Source: Bacteroidetes bacterium GWA2_30_7 (GTDB taxonomy: Bacteria; Bacteroidota; Bacteroidia; Bacteroidales; GWF2-33-38). From it: a DNA stretch of 10,229 bases. This document shows, piece after piece, positions 1 through 5,792 of this stretch; within the stretch, counting starts at the first letter, position 1; each line of letters opens with the position of its first letter. The stretch lies in the NCBI GenBank assembly GCA_001768155.1, contig MENC01000005.1, positions 1 to 10,229 on the forward strand. The letters are read 5' to 3'. The notes under the pieces were generated by a model. It was not told the origin of the DNA. It was given only the letters and a program-made list of their open reading frames with translations, and did not search any database. Both the position numbers and the translations under genes were made by a program.

Positions 1-129
1 CTGGTCGGGCGATGCTTTTAGTTCCTGAAAACAAACCATATCGGGACTTTCTTTTTCGAGCCATTCGCTTAATCCTTTATTTAATGAAGCCCTTATTCCG
101 TTTACGTTATATGAAATAATTTTTTTCAT
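1..129 (-). CDS. xth: Exodeoxyribonuclease III, 5' part (cut by window edge)
   Basis: Base-excision-repair AP endonuclease / 3'-5' exonuclease of the ExoIII (EEP) family; it cuts DNA at abasic sites in the cytoplasm. Only the first 43 codons are inside the window, reading from ATG at 129 down to base 1. The translation begins MKKIISYNVNGIRASLNKG and reaches CFQELKA. The N of SYNVNG (residue 8) matches the catalytic Asn7 of E. coli ExoIII, and the E of FQELK (residue 36) matches the metal-binding Glu34. The start is preceded by A/T-rich sequence with no Shine-Dalgarno. The gene is divergent from the Fnr-like regulator, with a 265-base gap between them. The rest lies to the left, so completeness cannot be judged. 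The family call is firm because the two most conserved N-terminal motifs are intact and correctly spaced. Confidence 0.9.
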   Translation of the reverse strand, partial: MKKIISYNVNGIRASLNKGLSEWLEKESPDMVCFQELKASPDQ

Positions 130-198
130 TGTAATTTATTTTATATTGATTGCTAAATATATGAAAAATTTAAAACTTTTAAAGAAAACAAAAATTTA

Positions 199-250
199 GA
201 CAGGATTACAGGATTAACAAGATAAACCTGTAAATTTTGTAAATCCTGTC
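199..250. repeat. Inverted pair of 9-mer repeat arrays (ACARRATTT family)
   Basis: The left half (199-224) reads as degenerate units of ACAGGATTA type. The right half (226-250), read on the minus strand, is GACAGGATTT followed by ACAAAATTT and ACAGG. The two halves can pair into an imperfect hairpin. The minus-strand reading of 250-227 matches 8321-8344 at 23 of 24 positions, so this is a dispersed repeat. It lies in the divergent gap between xth and the regulator gene. No coding function is seen. Confidence 0.75.
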
Positions 251-281
251 CAAAGAAAATATAAACACATGAAACTACCAC

Positions 282-307
282 GAACCTACGGGTTAGCCCG
301 TTGGTTC
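282..307. repeat. Small REP-like hairpin
   Basis: GAACC-T-ACGGG, then a TTAG loop, then CCCGT-T-GGTTC: two 5-bp stems separated by a T/T mismatch. It lies 88 bases upstream of the regulator start codon. It resembles the GC-rich palindromes at 1265-1294 and 1314-1327 in style but not in sequence. It may be an intergenic palindromic repeat or part of the 5' leader. Confidence 0.6.
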
Positions 308-394
308 ACACAAGAAAATGATTAAAATTAAAAAAAAATTAACTCTTTACCTTTATATCTATTATCTTTAAACCTAAATAGTAAAATTAATTAA

Positions 395-1099
395 ATGATA
401 AACCCTACTACTAACTGCATTAAATGTGATAGTAATAATTGTTGGCTTATAAAATATTGTAGTTCAGAATGGCTGGAGTTTGCTCAAAAGCACATTATCT
501 CAAGACGTTATAAGAAAAAAGAACATGTGATTTACGAAAAATCTTTGATGAAAGGTATTTTCTTCATTCATTCAGGGAAGGTTAAAGTTTATAAAACGGG
601 AATTGGTAAAAAACAACAAGTTGTAAGATTATCAAAATCCGGAGATATTTTAGGGCATAGAGGCTTTAATCGCGAATACTGGCCAATATCAGCAGAAGTA
701 ATTGAGGAATCTTGCATTTGTTTTATCGAAAGTGAATATTTTTTAACGCTTTTGAAAAATAATTCTGAACTATCTAATAATTTGCTTCTGTTCTTTGTAG
801 ATGAACTATATTACTCAGAAGAAATAGCAAGAGACCTGTCTCAACTTTCGGTCAGAGAAAGAGTTGCGGAGGCTTTGTTGAAAATAAAGAAAGCTTATTG
901 TCCATCTAATGAAGAAAAATCAATTGGAGTATCTCTAAGCCGTCAAGATATAGCAGATATTGCCGGAACAACAAAAGAACAAGTTTCTAAAAATCTGGCA
1001 GATTTTAAAGAAGAAAAAATCATCAATCTCAATAATAAAGAAATAGTTATAGAAAATCTAAATAAGCTAATCTTTATTGCAAATCATTCGAGATTTTAA
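395..1099 (+). CDS. Crp/Fnr-family transcriptional regulator with N-terminal Cys cluster (FNR-like)
   Basis: Cytoplasmic DNA-binding regulator of 234 aa, a normal length for the family. The N-terminus carries C8, C11, C16 and C22. The cyclic-nucleotide-type beta-roll spans about 35-125 and contains GIFFIHSGKVKVYK (54-67). A dimerisation helix lies near 127-160, and a winged helix-turn-helix spans about 178-215 with recognition helix TTKEQVSKNL. C109 falls where E. coli FNR has Cys122, so C8, C11 and C16 plus C109 could hold an oxygen-sensing [4Fe-4S] cluster; that is inference. The recognition helix has E195, S198 and K199, where FNR has Glu-x-x-Ser-Arg, so its site may be FNR-like but not identical. 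The gene stands alone, 393 bases upstream of the first nitrate transporter and in the same direction, which makes that block a likely target. A heme- or NO-sensing role (Dnr/HcpR type) cannot be excluded. Confidence 0.88.
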   Translation: MINPTTNCIKCDSNNCWLIKYCSSEWLEFAQKHIISRRYKKKEHVIYEKSLMKGIFFIHSGKVKVYKTGIGKKQQVVRLSKSGDILGHRGFNREYWPISAEVIEESCICFIESEYFLTLLKNNSELSNNLLLFFVDELYYSEEIARDLSQLSVRERVAEALLKIKKAYCPSNEEKSIGVSLSRQDIADIAGTTKEQVSKNLADFKEEKIINLNNKEIVIENLNKLIFIANHSRF

Positions 1100-1115
1100 A
1101 TTTTTAAATAACCTT

Positions 1116-1235
1116 AAATCCGCAAGTTAATTTGTAAGTGCTTGCAGGTGAAAACACCTGCAAGAGGCATGATGCTTCAGTCAGGTGTTTTCACCTGACT
1201 GGTAAACAACAAATTAACTTATAGCTTGCGGATTT
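1116..1235. repeat. Branched REP-like element: outer stem enclosing two or three hairpins
   Basis: Outer arms are AAATCCGCAAG plus TTAATTTGT (1116-1135) and ACAAATTAA (1209-1217) plus CTTGCGGATTT (1225-1235), complementary over 20 bp except for a 7-base insertion at 1218-1224. Inside are two perfect 10-bp hairpins: 1141-1150/1155-1164 with an AAAA loop and 1178-1187/1192-1201 with a TTTT loop. Their cores, CAGGTGAAAACACCTG and CAGGTGTTTTCACCTG, are reverse complements of each other. A weaker GAGGC/GCTTC hairpin (1164-1178) sits between them. The layout resembles paired REP elements (BIME) or a small MITE. It could also act as a terminator for the regulator gene, whose stop codon is 16 bases upstream. 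Confidence 0.8.
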
Positions 1236-1264
1236 TAGACATAATTTGAAAAATTAGTTACAAT

Positions 1265-1294
1265 AATTGCCACGACCTAAAGGTCGTGGCAATT
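1265..1294. repeat. 14-bp perfect palindrome
   Basis: AATTGCCACGACCT, AA, then AGGTCGTGGCAATT: a perfect inverted repeat with a 2-base centre. The GC-rich core is strikingly stable for such AT-rich DNA. It is probably a dispersed intergenic palindrome. No T-run follows directly, so it is not a classical terminator. Confidence 0.75.
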
Positions 1295-1313
1295 AATTAA
1301 AACTCCCAATTTC

Positions 1314-1327
1314 AGGGCTTTAGCCCT
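1314..1327 (+). repeat. Short GC-rich hairpin followed by T-run
   Basis: AGGGCT, TT, AGCCCT followed by TTT (1328-1330). The stem is only 6 bp. It could be a weak intrinsic terminator, or one of the AGGGCT-type intergenic palindromes common in bacteria. Confidence 0.45.
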
Positions 1328-1369
1328 TTTAAAAAATCATAAAAAGAAAAAAACAAAGAACTATTAGCT

Positions 1370-1397
1370 AAAAAAGATACGAAAAAATATCTTTTTT
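1370..1397 (+). terminator. A/T-tract hairpin, possible bidirectional terminator
   Basis: AAAAAAGATA (1370-1379) pairs with TATCTTTTTT (1388-1397) around an 8-base loop. Allowing two bulges, the stem extends outward with TAG/CTA-type pairs to about 1365-1404. A U-run forms the 3' arm, and an A-run on the 5' side would serve the other strand. It lies after the regulator and just before the candidate transporter promoter, where it would insulate the two transcripts. Confidence 0.45.
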
Positions 1398-1403
1398 TAT
1401 GCT

Positions 1404-1425
1404 ATTAGGTATTTTAATACTTAAT
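1404..1425. promoter_or_regulatory. 22-base dyad, candidate operator
   Basis: Arms ATTAGGTATT (1404-1413) and AATACTTAAT (1416-1425) around a TT centre pair at 9 of 10 positions, the tenth being G/T. It overlaps the proposed -33 region of the transporter promoter. A 22-base dyad suits a Crp/Fnr-type dimer, but the half-sites are not the canonical TTGAT, so which protein binds is unknown. Confidence 0.3.
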
Positions 1426-1442
1426 TGTTTTAATTAATTTTG
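1412..1442 (+). promoter_or_regulatory. Candidate Bacteroidota-type promoter of the nitrate transport block
   Basis: TAATTTTG at 1435-1442 is a full match to the Bacteroidota -7 consensus TAnnTTTG. TTTT at 1412-1415 matches three of four bases of the -33 element TTTG, with a 19-base spacer, the spacing reported for this sigma factor class. Transcription would begin a few bases after 1442, leaving a leader of roughly 45 bases. The AT-rich context means that chance similarity is possible. Confidence 0.4.
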
Positions 1443-1492
1443 TTTCATATTTTATTAAACATTCAGAAATTATAAATTTTAATTAAAAAAAT

Positions 1493-2983
1493 ATGGATGC
1501 AACAGTTTCAGGAAAATCGCACAGAATGTTATTCTTTAATACTCTTGCCTTTACTGTATGTTTTGCAGTTTGGACATTTAATGGTGTTATGGTAACATTT
1601 CTTGTTGACAACAACATTTTTACATGGACTCCAGTCCAAATCGGATGGTTATTGGGTATTCCGATACTTACCGGTTCAATTTTTCGATTACCTCTGGGAA
1701 TGATGACCGATAAATATGGAGGAAAATGGGTTTTTGGAAGTTTACTGCTTTTTTGTTCCATCCCAATGTATTGTGTTTCACTAGTTAATAGTTTTGAGGG
1801 GTTTGCTTTTTGCAGTTTGGGTTTTGGACTTGCTGGTACCGGTTTTGCAATTGGCATTGCAAATACTTCTGTTTGGTATCCAAAAGCATGGCAAGGTAGA
1901 GCATTAGGAATATTTGGAGTAGGAAATGCCGGAGCAGCTGTAACTACTTTATTAGCACCAACAATTTTGGGAAAACTAACAGGTGGAACTGAATTAGATA
2001 ATTGGAGAACATTACCAAAAATTTATGCAGCTTCATTATTAATTATGGCTGTTTTATTCTTTTTACTGACAGAAAATAAAAAACATTCTATCACAGGAAG
2101 AACTACCAAACAACTACTTCAACCGTTGAAAAGTATAAGGGTTTGGAGATTTGGGCTTTATTATTTTTTGGTATTTGGATGTTTTGTTGCTTTCTCGCAA
2201 TGGCTGGTTCCATATTTTGTAAATGCTTACGCTGCATCGCTGGTAACTGCTGGATTGTTGGCTTCGTTGTTTAGTTTGCCTTCGGGACTAATTCGTGCTT
2301 TGGGGGGTTGGATGTCGGATAAATGGGGTGGGCGAAAAGTTATGTACTGGGTTTTTACAATCTCTATTGTTTGCTGCTTTTTATTAAGTATCCCACAAAT
2401 GGAAATTAAAACACCCGGGAAGGCTGTAACATGCAGTAAAAAAGGAATTGTAACGTTTGTATCGGACACTTTAATTAAAGTTGACGACAAAGAATATAAA
2501 GTAATTGCAAAAACAGGCTTCAAAGAATCGTATGATGTAAACGAATTTCTGGCATTTCCCGAAAAACAATCATGGCAGGTTCCTTCAGTAAAAGTAGGCG
2601 ACGAGGTGAAAAAGAAACAACTACTGGCAAAAGGTGTAAGTAGAATTTATTTTCAGGCAAACCTCTGGATTTTTGCAATTCTTGTATTAATAATCGGAAC
2701 AGTTTGGGGAATTGGTAAAGCAGGAGTATATCGTTTAATACCCGATTATTTTCCAAATGAAATAGGTGTTGTTGGGGGCATGGTAGGCGTACTTGGAGGA
2801 CTTGGAGGTTTCTTTGGACCAATCATGTTTGGCTACCTGCTTGATTGGACTGGCTTATGGACAAGCAGTTGGATACTGATGTTGGGTCTATCAGTTATTT
2901 GTTTTTGGTGGATGAAGAAAGTGGTTTCAAAACTTATGAATAAAGCTGCTCCTACTTATTCAACAGATGTAGAACTTAAATAA
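1493..2983 (+). CDS. NarK/NNP-family nitrate/nitrite MFS transporter with periplasmic insert
   Basis: Inner-membrane transporter of 496 aa moving nitrate and/or nitrite. Twelve membrane segments can be placed at about 11-33, 48-70, 77-97, 102-124, 136-160, 173-193, 217-240, 248-270, 283-301, 389-408, 423-449 and 453-475. MFS loop motifs GMMTDKYGGK (69-78) and GWMSDKWGGR (272-281) are intact. R65 (TM2) and R268 (TM8) match the two arginines that bind substrate in E. coli NarK. The glycine-rich nitrate signatures are visible in TM5 (GIFGVGNAG, 139-147) and TM11 (GVVGGMVGVLGGLGGFFGP, 425-443). Between TM9 and TM10, about 85 residues (303-387) form an extra, beta-rich, probably periplasmic domain absent from E. 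coli NarK. The ATG at 1493 follows an A-rich stretch and no other in-frame start is better. It is first of three plus-strand genes, with a 37-base gap to the porin. Uptake, export or antiport cannot be told from sequence. Confidence 0.88.
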   Translation: MDATVSGKSHRMLFFNTLAFTVCFAVWTFNGVMVTFLVDNNIFTWTPVQIGWLLGIPILTGSIFRLPLGMMTDKYGGKWVFGSLLLFCSIPMYCVSLVNSFEGFAFCSLGFGLAGTGFAIGIANTSVWYPKAWQGRALGIFGVGNAGAAVTTLLAPTILGKLTGGTELDNWRTLPKIYAASLLIMAVLFFLLTENKKHSITGRTTKQLLQPLKSIRVWRFGLYYFLVFGCFVAFSQWLVPYFVNAYAASLVTAGLLASLFSLPSGLIRALGGWMSDKWGGRKVMYWVFTISIVCCFLLSIPQMEIKTPGKAVTCSKKGIVTFVSDTLIKVDDKEYKVIAKTGFKESYDVNEFLAFPEKQSWQVPSVKVGDEVKKKQLLAKGVSRIYFQANLWIFAILVLIIGTVWGIGKAGVYRLIPDYFPNEIGVVGGMVGVLGGLGGFFGPIMFGYLLDWTGLWTSSWILMLGLSVICFWWMKKVVSKLMNKAAPTYSTDVELK

Positions 2984-3020
2984 TCAATTAAAAAAAATAA
3001 TTTATTTAATCTTTAATTTT

Positions 3021-4325
3021 ATGAAAACAAATTTTAAACTTTTATTAATTGGACTTTCAATTTTAGTATCGGGTAATATTTACTCACAAATGACATTAAC
3101 CGGAGAAGTTCGTCCACGATTTGAAAACCGACATGGTTATCAATTACCACTTGATTCGGCTGTACATGGTTCAACTTTTATATCACAAAGAACCAGACTA
3201 AATTTTGGCTATTCAGCCGATAAATTCAAATTCGGAACTTCAATTCAGGATGTTAGAGTTTGGGGAAATCAATCACAACTTATTGCTGCCGACACACTAG
3301 CTCAAACATTTATGCACGAAGGCTGGGGGCAATATTGGTTTTTACCAAATCTATCGTTAAAAGCCGGACGACAAGAATTAAATTATGATGACCAAAGATT
3401 ACTGGGAAGTGTAAATTGGCAACAACAAGCAAGAACTCACGATGTTGCAGTATTAATGTTTGCAGATACTACTAATAAATTTACTGTTCATTTAGGTGCA
3501 GCTTACAATCAAAATGGAGCAACAAATACAGCAAATGCGTATAAAGTAAAAAACAATTATAAAGAAATGCAGTATTTGTGGCTCAATAAAAAATTCAGCT
3601 CTTTAAGTGCAAGTTTCATATTTTTAAATGTCGGCAGTCAATCACCTGTTACAGTTATTAAATCACGATTTATTCAAACTACCGGAACACATTTAGAGTT
3701 TCAGAAAAATGCTTTATTTGCTTGTGGAAGATTTTATTATCAAACAGGAAGCATTAATAAAACTCAGGCTTACATGTTAGGAGCAGATGTATCATATACA
3801 TTAATGAAAAAAATCTCATTAGGTCTGGGGTTTGAAAATTTATCGGGGCAAAGTCAAACTGATACTACAAAAGCATATACATCAGTTAATCATGCTTTTA
3901 ATCCGCTATACGGAACTGCTCATAAATTCAATGGTTATATGGATTATTATTTTGCAGGAAATGGGCATAAAAACGTTGGTTTAACAGATGTTTATTTTAA
4001 AGCAAAATATAAAGCAGAAAAATGGTATTTTTGTTTTGACATACATCAATTTATGGCAGCAGCAAAAATATTGGATGTTAAAGCAACAACTGCAAGTGGA
4101 AATATAACAGAAATGAATTCTAACCTAGGAACTGAAATAGATTTAGAACTTGGCTATAATTTTAGTAAGCAATTCAGCCTTGTTGCAGGATATTCGCATT
4201 ATTTACTAACTCCATCTATTTCAATGCTTAAAGGAGTTACAGATTATCAGGGCAATGGCGAAACAGGTAATGTAGCTAACTGGTCTTATTTAATGCTGGT
4301 TTTCAAACCAAATTTTATGAAATAA
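3021..4325 (+). CDS. Outer-membrane beta-barrel porin, alginate-export-like family
   Basis: Predicted outer-membrane channel of 434 aa. The signal peptide covers residues 1-22: KTNFK, hydrophobic LLLIGLSILV, then cleavage after NIYS just before Q23. The mature protein begins with the beta-strand MTLTGEVRPRFENRHGY and is rich in alternating aromatic strands. It carries GRQELNYDDQRLLG (116-129) and W133, the signature I associate with the 'alginate export' (Alginate_exp) barrels of Bacteroidota. It ends in an aromatic strand (SYLMLVFKPNF) plus Met-Lys. The family name is historical, and no alginate genes lie nearby. Placed between two NarK-type transporters with short gaps (37 and 52 bases), it is probably the outer-membrane pore for nitrate/nitrite in this block; that role is inferred from context. 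Confidence 0.78.
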   Translation: MKTNFKLLLIGLSILVSGNIYSQMTLTGEVRPRFENRHGYQLPLDSAVHGSTFISQRTRLNFGYSADKFKFGTSIQDVRVWGNQSQLIAADTLAQTFMHEGWGQYWFLPNLSLKAGRQELNYDDQRLLGSVNWQQQARTHDVAVLMFADTTNKFTVHLGAAYNQNGATNTANAYKVKNNYKEMQYLWLNKKFSSLSASFIFLNVGSQSPVTVIKSRFIQTTGTHLEFQKNALFACGRFYYQTGSINKTQAYMLGADVSYTLMKKISLGLGFENLSGQSQTDTTKAYTSVNHAFNPLYGTAHKFNGYMDYYFAGNGHKNVGLTDVYFKAKYKAEKWYFCFDIHQFMAAAKILDVKATTASGNITEMNSNLGTEIDLELGYNFSKQFSLVAGYSHYLLTPSISMLKGVTDYQGNGETGNVANWSYLMLVFKPNFMK

Positions 4326-4360
4326 GTTAAACTTCAAACTTTAAACCTCAAACCTCAAAC
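4326..4360 (+). repeat. Five tandem heptamers, consensus YTYAAAC
   Basis: Starting one base after the porin stop codon, five consecutive 7-base units each end in AAAC: GTTAAAC, TTCAAAC, TTTAAAC, CTCAAAC and CTCAAAC. The array fills most of the 52-base gap to the second narK. A related set, ending in AAAT, occurs at 9876-9907. It leaves only 17 bases before the next start codon, so it is in the leader or translational-coupling zone of narK. Confidence 0.8.
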
Positions 4361-4377
4361 TAAAAAACATATATATT

Positions 4378-5721
4378 ATGGCAACTTGGCTAAAAAAATG
4401 GGAACCCGAAAATCATGATTTTTGGGAAAATGAAGGAAAAAAAATCGCATGGAGGGTATTAATTGTTACAACACTATCGTTAATTCTATCATTCGGGACA
4501 TGGTTTATGATGAGCGCTATTGTTACCAAACTTCCCGGAATAGGTTTTAAGTTCGATAAAGACCAATTATTCTGGTTAGCTGCAATGCCCGGATTAGCAG
4601 CGGGTTTGCTTAGAATTATTCATACTTTTTTATTGCCAATATTTGGTTCCCGACACGTAATTACATTTTCAACTATAATTAAACTTATTCCGGCTGTTGG
4701 AATTGGTTTAGCAGTTATGAATACAACAACACCATTTTGGGTATTTATGGTATTAGCATTTACTGCCGGTTTTGGTGGAGGCGATTTTTCTTCATATATG
4801 CCAAGTACAAGTTTGTTTTTTCCAAAAAGACTACAAGGTACAGCTCTCGGAATACAGGCTGGAATTGGAAATTTTGGAGTAAGTGTTGCACAATTTATGA
4901 CTCCGGCAATGTTAGGAATTGCAACTTACGGTGCAGCCGAAGTTTTTACTAAAACCGATTCTAAAACAAAAGAAATTTTAGGAACTTCCGAAATTTATTT
5001 ACAAAGTGCAGCTTTTTGGTATGTTCCGTTATTAATTATTTTAGCAATCGCTTCATGGTTTTTTATAAAAAGTATTCCTGTAAAAGCTACATTTAAGCAG
5101 CAATTAGATATTTTTAAAGATAAACACACTTGGTTTTGTACAATTACATATATGATGACTTTTGGCGGATTTTCAGGACTTGCGGCAATTTTTCCACTAA
5201 TGATTAAAACTGTTTATGGTAATTTCCCTGACGCACCAGACCCATTAAAATATGCTTTTTTAGGACCATTAATTGGTGCAGGAAGCCGTGTATTATTTGG
5301 TTTTGTAGCAGATAAAGTTGGTGGAGCAATTTTAACAACTATTACTGGAATATCATTAATAATTGGATGTATTGCAATGGTTCAGATGGGTTTGTTAACG
5401 CCAACTTCAGTTGACCAGTTTCCGGCGTTTCTTTATTTAATGTTAGGATTATTCTTTATGACCGGAATGGGCAATGCTGCTACCTTCCGACAATATCCAA
5501 TAATTTTTGGACACAATCCACGTCAAGCTGCGGGTGTAATTGGATTTTCAGCAGCAATCGCTGCCTTCGGTCCATTTATTTTTGCAACTTCGGTAAGTGC
5601 AGTATTAACAAGTACTGGAAATGCAAATGCTTTCTTTTATGGAATAGCAACTTTTTTTGTACTGGCAACAATTATTAATTGGTGGTATTATAACCGAAAG
5701 GGTTGCGAAAGACCTAGTTAG
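4378..5721 (+). CDS. narK: NarK-type nitrate/nitrite transporter (MFS, NNP family)
   Basis: Inner-membrane nitrate/nitrite carrier of 447 aa, close in pattern to E. coli NarK. The N-terminal WEPENHDFWENEGKKIAWR resembles the start of enterobacterial NarK, followed by twelve membrane segments starting near residues 26, 64, 93, 118, 153, 208, 250, 291, 316, 347, 383 and 416. R79 in TM2 (GLLRIIH) and R304 in TM8 (GSRVLFGFVADKVGG) match substrate-binding R89 and R305 of E. coli NarK. The nitrate signatures are present at GIQAGIGNFGVSV (158-170) and GVIGFSAAIAAFGPF (386-400). Unlike the first transporter, it has no large loop insert. Having two different NNP carriers in one block recalls NarK1/NarK2 pairs, where one is thought to be a nitrate/proton symporter and the other a nitrate/nitrite antiporter. 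Which is which cannot be decided here. It is the last gene of the plus-strand block. Confidence 0.9.
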   Translation: MATWLKKWEPENHDFWENEGKKIAWRVLIVTTLSLILSFGTWFMMSAIVTKLPGIGFKFDKDQLFWLAAMPGLAAGLLRIIHTFLLPIFGSRHVITFSTIIKLIPAVGIGLAVMNTTTPFWVFMVLAFTAGFGGGDFSSYMPSTSLFFPKRLQGTALGIQAGIGNFGVSVAQFMTPAMLGIATYGAAEVFTKTDSKTKEILGTSEIYLQSAAFWYVPLLIILAIASWFFIKSIPVKATFKQQLDIFKDKHTWFCTITYMMTFGGFSGLAAIFPLMIKTVYGNFPDAPDPLKYAFLGPLIGAGSRVLFGFVADKVGGAILTTITGISLIIGCIAMVQMGLLTPTSVDQFPAFLYLMLGLFFMTGMGNAATFRQYPIIFGHNPRQAAGVIGFSAAIAAFGPFIFATSVSAVLTSTGNANAFFYGIATFFVLATIINWWYYNRKGCERPS

Positions 5722-5745
5722 TGCTTATTAAAATTTACGATATTA

Positions 5746-5787
5746 GATTTACGATTGCTTAAACTATCGTTCCCTAAATCGTAAATC
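5746..5787. terminator. Inverted repeat in convergent gap, possible bidirectional terminator
   Basis: GATTTACGATT (5746-5756) and AATCGTAAATC (5777-5787) form an 11-bp stem around a 20-base loop. A further direct copy of ATTTACGAT lies at 5733-5741. It sits between the narK stop (5721) and the hydE stop (5793), where a shared terminator is expected. No long T-run follows on either strand (ACTTTTAC on plus), and the stem is AT-rich, so it may be only a dispersed repeat. Confidence 0.45.
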
Positions 5788-5792
5788 AACTT

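Larger units (their letters stand above)
1100..1492. other. 393-base gene-free region: repeats, terminator and leader
   Basis: I see no coding sequence here. From left to right it holds a branched inverted-repeat element (1116-1235), a 14-bp palindrome (1265-1294), a small hairpin (1314-1327), a terminator-like A/T hairpin (1370-1397), a 22-base dyad (1404-1425) and a candidate promoter (1412-1442) for the nitrate transporter genes. The order fits termination of the regulator transcript, then fresh initiation for the transport block. Confidence 0.7.

Noticed and set aside
199..250. CRISPR array
   Set aside because: Units are 9 bases, contiguous and degenerate, with no spacers. No cas genes are in view.
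320..394. Promoter of the regulator gene
   Set aside because: TATCTTTA (363-370) is close to TAnnTTTG but lacks the final G, and no TTTG-like element lies at the right distance.
1116..1235. Riboswitch or tRNA
   Set aside because: The fold is symmetric and repeat-like and does not match a cloverleaf. It lies far from the next start codon, with a terminator-like hairpin and a promoter between. A repeat element is simpler.
1483..2822. Minus-strand open frames opposite the first transporter
   Set aside because: They are antisense to clear MFS motifs and have implausible composition. They are not genes.
3021..4325. True alginate exporter (AlgE)
   Set aside because: No alginate biosynthesis genes are nearby, and it sits between nitrate carriers. 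The family name covers many Bacteroidota barrels of unknown substrate.
5690..5721. Frameshift at the narK C-terminus
   Set aside because: The ending YYNRKGCERPS has the NRKG then Pro-rich tail usual for such carriers and stops at the expected length. No frameshift is needed.
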